DNA of 8,327 nt from CAZXCK01 sp964639225 (lineage in GTDB: Bacteria; Chloroflexota; Anaerolineae; Aggregatilineales; Phototrophicaceae): the NCBI GenBank assembly GCA_964639225.1, contig CAZXCK010000161.1, positions 1 to 8,327 on the forward strand. The letters are read 5' to 3'. This document shows positions 1 to 5,905 of the stretch, piece by piece; the first letter of the stretch is position 1; every line of letters begins with the position of its first letter. Below the pieces are notes generated by a model. That model saw only the letters and a program-made list of their open reading frames with translations. It searched no databases and was not told the DNA's origin. A program made the position numbers and the translations under genes.

Positions 1-1
1 G

Positions 2-21
2 CCGCCAGCGGTTCAAAACCG
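2..21. repeat. 20-nt repeat, copy 1 (partial hairpin)
   Basis: Identical to 8272-8291. Here only the inner stem CGGTT-CAA-AACCG (9-21) survives, because the sequence switches to the GTAGCTGC tandem unit at 22, whereas copy 2 continues to complete a 10-bp stem. Confidence 0.8.
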
Positions 22-54
22 TAGCTGCTTGCAGCCGGTAGCTGCTTGCAGCCG
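21..54. repeat. 17-nt perfect tandem repeat (two units)
   Basis: GTAGCTGCTTGCAGCCG occurs at 21-37 and again at 38-54 without a gap, followed by GCTAC (55-59), the complement of the leading GTAGC. Each unit contains the small hairpin GCTGC-TT-GCAGC. Confidence 0.9.
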
Positions 55-73
55 GCTACAGGGGCGGTCTTTT

Positions 74-92
74 GTGTCCCTTCAGTGGACAC
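74..92. repeat. Short hairpin module, GTGTCC/GGACAC
   Basis: A 6-bp stem (74-79 with 87-92) and 7-nt loop. It overlaps the following shared 17-nt unit (88-104) and belongs to the hairpin mosaic at this end of the window. Confidence 0.55.
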
Positions 93-104
93 GCTTCCTG
101 TAGC
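88..104. repeat. 17-nt dispersed repeat, copy 1
   Basis: GACACGCTTCCTGTAGC matches 5784-5800 at 16 of 17 bases (C98 versus G5794). The other copy forms a clean ACACG-CTT-CGTGT hairpin; this copy has a mismatch in that stem. Confidence 0.65.
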
Positions 105-124
105 CCGGTGTTTTAACGCCGGGC
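103..124. repeat. Hairpin module, 10-bp stem with one G-T pair
   Basis: GCCCGGTGTT (103-112) pairs with AACGCCGGGC (115-124) around TT, with a single G-T wobble. No T-run follows on the minus strand, so it is not a convincing terminator for the kinase gene, although it is the strongest stem downstream of it. The rest of 1-241 holds a 10-bp palindrome GGACCGGTCC (126-135) and a small CGCAG/CTGCG stem (211-224). I see no gene in this stretch. Confidence 0.6.
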
Positions 125-241
125 GGGACCGGTCCGCACCTTTACTCTGCTCTAAATTCTTAATCTGCATTAGCACGGCCCGCCCGCCAGCATGCCCCCC
201 GATGAGGCCGCGCAGACGCCTGCGATGGTATACGCTTCTCC

Positions 242-1207
242 TCAGATTTGCGAAACCACAGGAATGGTTGCCCCGTAGTTGAGGGCATATCTTTCGGCGG
301 CCTGCTCAAACGTTGGCAGATTCGTCTGGCAGCCGCGTGCTTCAACCACAAAGCTGGCGACAACCGCGCCCAGCCGGGTGGCGTCTTCTATAGGCCAGCC
401 GGCTGCCAGCCCATACGCCGTTCCACCCACAAACGAATCGCCCGCGCCGGTCGGATCAACAACATGCGTCGCCTGGCTGATCGGAATATCGACAGTGCGG
501 TCTGGCAGTATGATGTGGCTGCCGCGCTTGCCACGTGTCGCGATGACGGCCCGCAAACCACGAGAAAACAGCGCATTCTGGTCTTCTAATCCCAGATGGC
601 TGATCAGTTGCTGAAGCTCGTGGTCGGTGCAGATCAGGATGTCCGTCGTGTCGACAAAAGCCTGCGCATAGTCTGGCGCTGTGATCAATGCGCCGCTGAG
701 AATGACAAGCCCGCCCGCCGCTTTGGCGATGTGAGCCGCCCGCAGGGTATGGCTGTCGAACCGGTAATTCAGCACCGTTACCCGTGCCTGTTTCAGAATG
801 TCGGCGTTCGGTTCATAGGCTTCCTGATGTGCCGCCACACCCAGATGCGACAGGCAGATAGACTGACCCTCACCATCACTGTACAGGAAACTATGGCCAC
901 AATGGCCGTCTTTAACCATGATGACGCCGTCGAGATCGACACCCAGCTGCTCAAAGTGCTGCCGGTACCCCCGCGTCACGAAATCATGGCCAACCACGCC
1001 GATGAGTCCCGCTCGACCGCCCAGCCGGGCGACGGCGGCCACATTGTTCGGCGCGCAGCCACCAAAAAAGACCTGTTCGACAGTCTCAACTGCGCCGGTG
1101 ATCTGCACCGTGTCGCCGGGCACAGGCAGGCGGTCCACCACGAAAAGGTGGTCAAAGTTGGTCCACGAACCGGCTCCAACGACATCCAGTGTTTTCTGCG
1201 AACTCAT
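242..1207 (-). CDS. PfkB/ribokinase-family carbohydrate or nucleoside kinase
   Basis: Predicted cytosolic kinase of the PfkB (ribokinase) family, 321 residues from the ATG at 1205-1207, a normal length for the family. The N-terminal substrate-side signature GGCAPNNVAAVARLGG lies at about 49-64. The C-terminal PfkB signature DPTGAGDSFVGG lies at 251-262, with Asp257 as the expected catalytic base and GAG 254-256 as the anion hole. ATRGKRGS at about 223-230 is the usual strand before the nucleotide site. The frame can be extended to a TTG at 1226-1228 (328 residues), but that overlaps the amidohydrolase stop and lacks a well-spaced ribosome site. The ATG is preferred because the conserved fold starts at once (LDVVGAG). 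It is the last gene of the operon, 13 nt after the amidohydrolase stop. It presumably phosphorylates the imported compound or its hydrolysis product. Family assignment is firm; substrate is unknown (sugar, nucleoside and polyol kinases share these motifs). Confidence 0.9.
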   Translation of the reverse strand: MSSQKTLDVVGAGSWTNFDHLFVVDRLPVPGDTVQITGAVETVEQVFFGGCAPNNVAAVARLGGRAGLIGVVGHDFVTRGYRQHFEQLGVDLDGVIMVKDGHCGHSFLYSDGEGQSICLSHLGVAAHQEAYEPNADILKQARVTVLNYRFDSHTLRAAHIAKAAGGLVILSGALITAPDYAQAFVDTTDILICTDHELQQLISHLGLEDQNALFSRGLRAVIATRGKRGSHIILPDRTVDIPISQATHVVDPTGAGDSFVGGTAYGLAAGWPIEDATRLGAVVASFVVEARGCQTNLPTFEQAAERYALNYGATIPVVSQI

Positions 1208-1220
1208 AGTCGATTTGTCT

Positions 1221-2021
1221 TTATTCAATGCCCCAGATGCGCTTTGCGTTTTCGTGGAAGATGAGTTCCATTTCCCGGTCGGTGAAGCGGCACTCCTCGA
1301 TCTTCACACGCTCGACTTTCGGGGACTGGAATGGCGCATCGCTGCCATACATCAGACGCTCTGCGCCCACAGCCCGCACAAACGCCTTGATGTCATACGG
1401 CCACGCCTGCGACATGTCGCAGTATACGTTCGGAGTCTCTTTTACCGCGATGATGGCCTCGGTGATGTAATCATGCAGCCCCATATGAGCGATGACGACG
1501 GTTGTATTGGGATACTGTCGTGCTGTGTACGCCTGGAGTGAGGGCAGGTCGCGGCTGGCATGCCCGGAGTGGAACATCACCGGAATACCATAATGGGCCG
1601 CGGCTTCCATCATGGGGCCAACCACTTTGGCGCTGGTCGGATTATAGAAGTCGGCGCGGGCCACGAGTTCACCCAGGCCGCGCATGCCCCTCTCCTCGAC
1701 GAAGTGCTTGATGGTCGTCCATACGAATTCCTCACCAAACAGGGGATTAATCCGAATGGCGCCCATAATGCGATCAGGATACTTGGCGGCGGCACGCGCT
1801 ACGGCCTCGTTGGCCTGTGTGAAGTCGAAGTCAGAAGGCGGGTTCATCACGCGGTCAGGCGTTACCAGCACCACCTTGCTGATGTTATATTCGTCCAGGC
1901 AGCGGATCACGCTTTCCGGGTCATCATAGATCAGATACGGCACCGTCAGGTGTTCCGCAATCGCCGGGTCGGCCCCATAGTGCATGTGGGTATCGATGAT
2001 TTCAAGTCCATCAATTGGCAT
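1221..2021 (-). CDS. Amidohydrolase-2 (ACMSD-like) family metal-dependent hydrolase or decarboxylase
   Basis: A 266-residue TIM-barrel enzyme resembling the amidohydrolase-2 family, whose members hydrolyse lactones, amides or ring systems or decarboxylate (hetero)aromatic acids using one divalent metal. Visible ligands, in order: His12 and His14 in the first-strand HxH motif (DTHMH), His151 in the FHSGH motif, His179 in VVIAHMG, and Asp228 in the terminal GSDAP motif. This is a complete active-site set. There is no signal peptide, so it should be cytosolic. The start is ATG with GGAG at 2031-2034, 9 nt upstream. It follows the substrate-binding protein after 79 nt containing a strong hairpin, and precedes the kinase by 13 nt. 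Its place between transporter and kinase suggests it acts on the imported molecule. Decarboxylase versus hydrolase cannot be decided here, and the exact substrate is unknown. Confidence 0.88.
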   Translation of the reverse strand: MPIDGLEIIDTHMHYGADPAIAEHLTVPYLIYDDPESVIRCLDEYNISKVVLVTPDRVMNPPSDFDFTQANEAVARAAAKYPDRIMGAIRINPLFGEEFVWTTIKHFVEERGMRGLGELVARADFYNPTSAKVVGPMMEAAAHYGIPVMFHSGHASRDLPSLQAYTARQYPNTTVVIAHMGLHDYITEAIIAVKETPNVYCDMSQAWPYDIKAFVRAVGAERLMYGSDAPFQSPKVERVKIEECRFTDREMELIFHENAKRIWGIE

Positions 2022-2042
2022 ATGATTATTCTCCAGGAAGTG

Positions 2043-2075
2043 CGTATCCCGCGCTCACAGCAAGCGCGGGATACG
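2043..2075 (-). repeat. Intercistronic 13-bp perfect hairpin
   Basis: Positions 2043-2055 and 2063-2075 are perfect reverse complements (13 bp, core CCCGCGC) around a 7-nt loop. It lies in the 79-nt gap between the binding-protein stop and the amidohydrolase start. Neither strand has a T-run after the stem, so it is not a classical intrinsic terminator. The likely role is to stabilise the 3' end of the upstream transporter message or to attenuate downstream expression, as palindromes do after other binding-protein genes. The role is inference; the hairpin is directly visible. Confidence 0.8.
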
Positions 2076-2100
2076 GGCAAAGTATCACAGGTTTGCAACG

Positions 2101-3207
2101 TTATTCTTCGGCTTCAGTCCACCAGTCATCATACGTCGCCAGGTAGGCGTCGTGCGCCGCTTCCATCAGGAACACCCCCTCGGGTTCAACCGGTTCGTCA
2201 AGTGAGCCTGTCACATTGACGAAATAGTCGTTTGTCGCATCCCAGCGCAGCCGCCAGTAAGCGAAACCATCCTCATCCAGAATGTCGCGAACGATTTCGT
2301 CCGGATTGAGTGGGTAGTGCTCAATGTTCTGCCAGAAGTTGATGAACTCCTCTATCGACATGTTGGCGCCAGTCTGTTCGTTCAGCACGTCCAGAATGAT
2401 CTGGCCGCCTTCTTCGATGTTCTGCTCAACATAGTTGACGATGCGGAACCAGACATGCAGCAGCTTAACCAGTACCTCTTCATTGGCTTCGGCATACTCC
2501 GGCGTCGTGATGATACCATTGATCGGTGGCGGGGCTAGTTCCGCGCCGGTCACAATGGCCTTCATGCCCTCCTGCGCCAGGCGGGTGCGCTGTGCCAGAC
2601 CACCCAGGTAGAAATCGCCGGTGCCAGCGATGAAAGCCGCCAGCCCTTCATCCGGGTTCAGGTCGATGATGTCGAAATCTTCGTTGGCGACCAGCCCCGC
2701 GTTAGTAGCAGCACTCAGAACAGCCTGCTCCATGTCGGTGTTGCCGGTTGTGACGACTGATTTCCCGACGAGCTGCTCGACCGCCGCCTGGATGGCTTCC
2801 TCACGGGTCATGCCTTCAGCCTCGAATTCGTCCGCCGTCTTGTATTCCGGGCGGCCCATCAAAGCCGCGCCTTCGGTAAAGATATTGAATCCGTACCAGT
2901 AGACAAAGTCGAAGTTCTCATGCGTGGCGATGACCGAGGTCTCATTGTTGATGGCCACATCGACCGCGCCAGCGGCCAGGGCCTCCTGAACTTCCGTCCA
3001 GCCAAGAATGACGAATTCGACATCCAGGCCTTCTTCTTCGTACCAGCCCATTTCACCACCGAGAATCGGTAACAATGTGTCCTGGAACGGCGATACGCCG
3101 TATCTCACCCGGATCAGATCGTTCTGTGAGGCCACAGGCACCATGATCGAGATTGAGAAGACCAGCACAACCATAAGCGATAACAAGACGATCAAAGTTT
3201 TTTTCAC
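2101..3207 (-). CDS. ABC transporter substrate-binding protein, NMT1/SsuA/ThiY-like
   Basis: Extracytoplasmic solute-binding protein of 368 residues, a typical length. It opens with MKK and a long hydrophobic stretch (about 4-22), then VPVAS, suggesting signal peptidase I cleavage near residue 27. The mature part begins with RVRYGVSPFQDTLLPILGGEMGWYEEEGLDVEF (33-65) and TEVQEALAAGAVDVA (71-85), the N-lobe pattern of NMT1/SsuA/ThiY-type proteins. GKSVVTTGNTDMEQAV (148-163) matches the usual second-lobe loop. An aromatic cluster, FDFVYWYGF (99-107), may line the ligand pocket. The start is GTG at 3205-3207, fixed by a GGAGGA site 7 nt upstream. The protein has no cysteine at all, hence no lipobox, and is strongly acidic. 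It sits 89 nt after the permease gene. Relatives bind sulfonates, taurine, nitrate, pyrimidines or flavins; the ligand here cannot be read. Confidence 0.9.
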   Translation of the reverse strand: MKKTLIVLLSLMVVLVFSISIMVPVASQNDLIRVRYGVSPFQDTLLPILGGEMGWYEEEGLDVEFVILGWTEVQEALAAGAVDVAINNETSVIATHENFDFVYWYGFNIFTEGAALMGRPEYKTADEFEAEGMTREEAIQAAVEQLVGKSVVTTGNTDMEQAVLSAATNAGLVANEDFDIIDLNPDEGLAAFIAGTGDFYLGGLAQRTRLAQEGMKAIVTGAELAPPPINGIITTPEYAEANEEVLVKLLHVWFRIVNYVEQNIEEGGQIILDVLNEQTGANMSIEEFINFWQNIEHYPLNPDEIVRDILDEDGFAYWRLRWDATNDYFVNVTGSLDEPVEPEGVFLMEAAHDAYLATYDDWWTEAEE

Positions 3208-3214
3208 GGGTCTA

Positions 3215-3220
3215 TCCTCC
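3215..3220 (-). promoter_or_regulatory. Strong Shine-Dalgarno site for the GTG start of the binding protein
   Basis: GGAGGA on the minus strand, 7 nt before GTG at 3205-3207. It decides the start of the binding protein and implies strong translation of this component, as expected for a binding protein needed in excess over the membrane parts. Confidence 0.8.
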
Positions 3221-3296
3221 AGACCAAAATAACTACATTGACGATGGGAGCTGCTTTATCGCATTAATCGAATTCGATACAGTCCTCCTTGATAAC

Positions 3297-4079
3297 TTAA
3301 TCACGGTCCGTCCATGTCGTGATACGACGTGTCAGGGTATTCAGCAGGGTATCCATCAGTTTAGCTTCCACACCGATGATAATAATGCCAAGCAGGATCA
3401 CGTCCGTGTTCAGGCTCCGACGCGCCACCATAATCATGAATCCCAGGCCGGACTGCGCCCCCATCAGCTCGGCGGCGATGGTCAGCGCGAATGCCAGCGC
3501 CAGCGCCACCCGCCAGGCTGCGATCAGCTCCGGGACAATGGCGGGTATGATGACGGTGCGATAGATGTAAGCGTCGCTCGCGCCTAACGATCGGGCCGCC
3601 TGCACATAGATACGCGGGACATTGCGGACCGCTTCAATGGTGCTGACCACCAGTACCATGAAGGTACCCAGACCCGCCAGCAGAATTTGGCCAAAATTGC
3701 CGATCCCAAACCACAGAATAAAGAAGGGAATCAGCGCAATGGGGGGAATAGGGCGGATGATTTCGATGATAGGGTCGAGAATAGCAAAAACAATCTGAAA
3801 ACGGCTCATAAACAGGCCGATGACCATGCCAATCAGAGAGCCGATGCCAAAGCTGGCAAGAACCCGCAGCAGGGTAACTGCCGAATGCTCAACAATCGTA
3901 TTCTGTACCCGACCCAGCGTTTCGAGAATGCTGATCGGGCTTGGAAATTTGAGCGGGGTAATCAGCTCAAACTGCGCTGTCGCCAGATACCAGATCACCA
4001 GCACAGTGATGATTGAAATCAGACTGATTATCCGCTTAATACGCTGCCGGCGCCGGATTTCTGCAGGGGACTGAATCAT
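3297..4079 (-). CDS. ABC transporter permease, SsuC/TauC-like (BPD_transp_1)
   Basis: Integral membrane subunit of the importer, 260 residues. A cytoplasmic basic N-terminus (RRRQRIKR, 9-16) is followed by about six hydrophobic segments (near 17-36, 68-90, 97-123, 129-150, 186-207 and 226-236). The EAA loop that docks on the ATPase is visible as QAARSLGASDAYIYRTVIIP (160-179), with the conserved glycine at 166 and proline at 179. RPIPPIALIPFFILWFGIG (109-127) is characteristic of nitrate/sulfonate/taurine-type permeases. The ATG overlaps the ATPase stop in an ATGA tetranucleotide (4076-4079), and GGAG at 4087-4090 lies inside the ATPase gene 7 nt upstream, so translation is probably coupled. 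Only one permease gene is present, so it should work as a homodimer. Function is clear; the transported compound is not. Confidence 0.93.
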   Translation of the reverse strand: MIQSPAEIRRRQRIKRIISLISIITVLVIWYLATAQFELITPLKFPSPISILETLGRVQNTIVEHSAVTLLRVLASFGIGSLIGMVIGLFMSRFQIVFAILDPIIEIIRPIPPIALIPFFILWFGIGNFGQILLAGLGTFMVLVVSTIEAVRNVPRIYVQAARSLGASDAYIYRTVIIPAIVPELIAAWRVALALAFALTIAAELMGAQSGLGFMIMVARRSLNTDVILLGIIIIGVEAKLMDTLLNTLTRRITTWTDRD

Positions 4080-4864
4080 TGTGGGTCTCCATTGGATTCG
4101 ACCTGGCCCAGACTATCCATAATGTGTTGCCGAAGCTCCTGAAAACGCTGGCTGGTCTTCACACGACTGTCGATTGCTCTGCCGAACGGCACCTCGATCT
4201 GGCTGGCGATACGCGCCGGGCGCGGCGTCATGACCACCACACGGTCGCCGATGAAAATTGCCTCTTCGATATCATGGGTGACAAAGACAATCGTGCGCTT
4301 CATGTTCTGCCACTCATTCAGCAGCTCGACCTGCATGCGCTCCTTCGTGAATACATCCAGCGCGCCAAAAGGTTCGTCCATCAGCAGAATGTCAGGGTCG
4401 TTGGCATACGCGCGCGCCAGATCGACACGCTTCTTCATACCACCCGAAAGCTGTCGCGGAAACAGCGATCGATACTCGGTCAGGCCCACCAGATCAAGCA
4501 GTTCGTCAACACGAGCCTTACGCTCCGACAGGGGGATGCCCCGTGCGCGTGGCCCGTATTCCAGGTTCTGAGCAACTGTCAGCCAGGGAAAGACCGAGTC
4601 CTGCTGGAATACGACCGCTCGATCTGCTCCGGGGCCTGTGACCGGTTTATCGTTTACCAGCACCCGGCCAGAAGTGGGCAGCAGAAAGCCCGCGATCAGA
4701 TTCAGCACGGTGGATTTGCCACACCCCGATGGCCCGACGATACAAACGATCTCGTTCTCCGCAATCTCAAGGTTGGTATCCTGCAGAGCCACAACCGTTG
4801 AGCCACGATGGCCATCAAACACCTTGTTGACTTGCTGAAGGTGGATTTTTGATTGGATCGGCAT
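4076..4864 (-). CDS. ABC transporter ATP-binding protein, SsuB/TauB-like
   Basis: Cytoplasmic ATPase of the importer, 262 residues. Nucleotide-binding motifs are all intact: Walker A GPSGCGKST (44-52), Q-loop VFQQDS with Gln87/Gln88, signature LSGGMKKR (139-146), Walker B ILLMDEP (159-165), D-loop ALD (168-170), and H-loop His197 in VTHD. QDSVFPWLTV after the Q-loop and MKKRVDLARAYANDPDILLMDEPFGALD are typical of the nitrate/sulfonate/taurine subfamily. The ATG lies 10 nt after the regulator stop, and its AAGGA site (4872-4876) overlaps that stop. Its own stop overlaps the permease start by 4 nt. It energises uptake together with the permease and binding protein downstream. The assignment is firm; substrate is unknown. 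Confidence 0.95.
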   Translation of the reverse strand: MPIQSKIHLQQVNKVFDGHRGSTVVALQDTNLEIAENEIVCIVGPSGCGKSTVLNLIAGFLLPTSGRVLVNDKPVTGPGADRAVVFQQDSVFPWLTVAQNLEYGPRARGIPLSERKARVDELLDLVGLTEYRSLFPRQLSGGMKKRVDLARAYANDPDILLMDEPFGALDVFTKERMQVELLNEWQNMKRTIVFVTHDIEEAIFIGDRVVVMTPRPARIASQIEVPFGRAIDSRVKTSQRFQELRQHIMDSLGQVESNGDPQ

Positions 4865-4874
4865 GGGTCAGTCC

Positions 4875-5606
4875 TTAGCGATGAAGTTGGACAACATAGC
4901 GATAGCGATCGCCACGGTAGGTCGTCTCGGAATACTCGATAGGATCATTCCGGTCCGTCAGTGCCAGCCATGTGATGCGCAGCACGGCCTTGTTCGGTTC
5001 GGTATCGAGCAGGGAGGCTTCCAGATCATCAGCCAGGCCAGCTTCGATTGAAGTTCGTCCAGCCGTAATCCGGTATCCGTAGATGTTCTCCAGCAGTTCG
5101 TACAGCGACCCGGAGAAGTTTTCATCCAGCGACACCTCAGGCGGCAGATAGGACGTGGAGATCAGAAAAGGCTTTTCATTGACGAAGCGCAGTCGCCGTA
5201 CTTTGACAACCGTCGTCTCAGGTGGAAGGTGCAGCGCGTTCAGCACACGGGTTGGCGGGACTACACGTTCGCGTTCAAGCACATCGCTGGTGACCTTGAA
5301 TCCGCGCGCCTGCATTTCCGCGCTGAAACTGGCCAGGCCGGGTAGAATCTCATCGATTCGGCTGTGGGTTACAATGCTGCCCACGCCCTGCCGTTTTTCA
5401 ATCAGCCCGCGTGCCGCCAGGCCGCGCAGCGCCTCGCGCACAGTAGCCCGGCTGACATTGAACTGCGTAGCAAGTTCAGCCTCAGTCGGTAGATGGCTAC
5501 CTTCTGCTAATTGCCCTTCTTCGATAAGCGCGCGGATATGCTCCTGGAGCTGGTAATAAAGTGGAACCGGGCTGTTTAAGTTGAGAGCTTTTCTTTGAAT
5601 GATCAT
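4875..5606 (-). CDS. GntR/HutC-type transcriptional regulator (wHTH + UTRA)
   Basis: Ligand-responsive DNA-binding regulator, 243 residues from ATG 5604-5606. The winged helix-turn-helix occupies about 12-80 (PLYYQLQEHIRALIEEG, then LATQFNVSRATVREALRGLAARGLIEKRQGVGS). The rest (about 88-240) resembles a UTRA effector domain, with VRRLRFVNEKPFLISTSYLP at 136-155 and the closing EYSETTYRGDRYRYVV. The frame extends to a TTG at 5634-5636 (253 residues), but that codon lies in the candidate operator about 4 nt after the predicted transcription start and has no room for a ribosome site. The ATG is therefore preferred, although its site (GAAAAAG) is weak. First gene of the operon, 10 nt before the ATPase gene. 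Probably represses its own promoter until the imported compound or a metabolite binds. HutC-subfamily proteins often respond to sugars, amino sugars or histidine intermediates; the effector is unknown. Confidence 0.92.
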   Translation of the reverse strand: MIIQRKALNLNSPVPLYYQLQEHIRALIEEGQLAEGSHLPTEAELATQFNVSRATVREALRGLAARGLIEKRQGVGSIVTHSRIDEILPGLASFSAEMQARGFKVTSDVLERERVVPPTRVLNALHLPPETTVVKVRRLRFVNEKPFLISTSYLPPEVSLDENFSGSLYELLENIYGYRITAGRTSIEAGLADDLEASLLDTEPNKAVLRITWLALTDRNDPIEYSETTYRGDRYRYVVQLHR

Positions 5607-5623
5607 AATCTTTTTCAAAATCA

Positions 5624-5637
5624 GTTGTACGGACAAC
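5624..5637. promoter_or_regulatory. Candidate GntR operator (inverted repeat)
   Basis: GTTGT-ACGG-ACAAC is a perfect 5-bp inverted repeat with a 4-nt centre. It fits the general GntR pattern of GT and AC half-sites. It would cover about +3 to +16 of the operon promoter, a position suited to repression. A second inverted repeat, ATAAC-AG-GTTAT (5649-5660), overlaps the -10 element and could be an additional site. Binding is inferred, not shown. Confidence 0.55.
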
Positions 5638-5645
5638 CTGATAAG

Positions 5646-5674
5646 AGCATAACAGGTTATAATATTATTGTCAA
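5646..5674 (-). promoter_or_regulatory. Sigma-70-type promoter of the transporter operon
   Basis: On the minus strand, TTGACA (5669-5674) is a perfect -35 box, followed by a 17-nt AT-rich spacer (5652-5668) and TATGCT (5646-5651) as the -10 box. The start of transcription would be near 5639, giving a leader of about 33 nt before the ATG of the regulator. Confidence 0.75.
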
Positions 5675-5691
5675 CAAGTTGATCGAGTGGA

Positions 5692-5721
5692 GGTGCATCC
5701 GGAAAATGGGGGCAGGTTTGC
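5692..5721. repeat. 30-nt dispersed repeat, copy 1
   Basis: Begins GGTGCATCCGGAAA and ends GGGGGCAGGTTTGC. It matches 8232-8261 at 29 of 30 bases (A5706 versus T8246) in direct orientation. The G-run here (5708-5713) can also pair with GCCCCC at 5728-5733. Confidence 0.9.
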
Positions 5722-5783
5722 CTCCGCGCCCCCGCTCACCCTGCGTAAGGACGTGCTACAGCGCGCCCGCCGCCTCTTTAGCA

Positions 5784-5800
5784 GACACGCTTCGTGTAGC
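5784..5800. repeat. 17-nt dispersed repeat, copy 2 (hairpin)
   Basis: Second copy of the unit at 88-104. ACACG (5785-5789), loop CTT, CGTGT (5793-5797) form a perfect stem. A further small stem, ACAAG-ACAG-CTTGT (5806-5819), follows 8 nt later. The stretch 5675-5828 has no gene and consists of these modules. Confidence 0.65.
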
Positions 5801-5828
5801 CTCCAACAAGACAGCTTGTGACCTGAAA

Positions 5829-5865
5829 CAAAAAAACCGGGGTGCCCTTGTCGAACACCCCGGTT
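5829..5865 (-). terminator. Intrinsic terminator of katG
   Basis: A perfect 10-bp GC-rich stem (5856-5865 with 5835-5844, core CCGGGGTG) and an 11-nt loop are followed on the minus strand by seven T residues, then GTTTC. It begins about 40 nt after the katG stop and should end the katG transcript before the transporter operon promoter. Confidence 0.88.
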
Positions 5866-5905
5866 GTTCGCGCAGCGGTTGAACCGCCAGATATTGATCC
5901 TGAGA

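Noticed and set aside
21..54. CRISPR-like or satellite array
   Set aside because: Only two adjacent 17-nt units with no spacers, and no cas genes in the window.
596..1264. Plus-strand open frame of 222 codons opposite the kinase gene
   Set aside because: Antisense shadow of the kinase; no family features, and the minus-strand frame carries both PfkB signatures.
2043..2075. Intrinsic terminator splitting the operon
   Set aside because: No T-run follows the stem on either strand, so read-through or processing is more likely than factor-independent termination.
4079..4801. Plus-strand open frame of 240 codons opposite the ATPase gene
   Set aside because: Antisense shadow; every ATPase motif is intact on the minus strand.
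242..5606. Thiamin-precursor (ThiXYZ with ThiD-like kinase) operon
   Set aside because: The kinase carries the PfkB DPTGAGD signature rather than the ThiD type, no thiamin-pyrophosphate riboswitch is visible upstream, and the leader is only about 33 nt.
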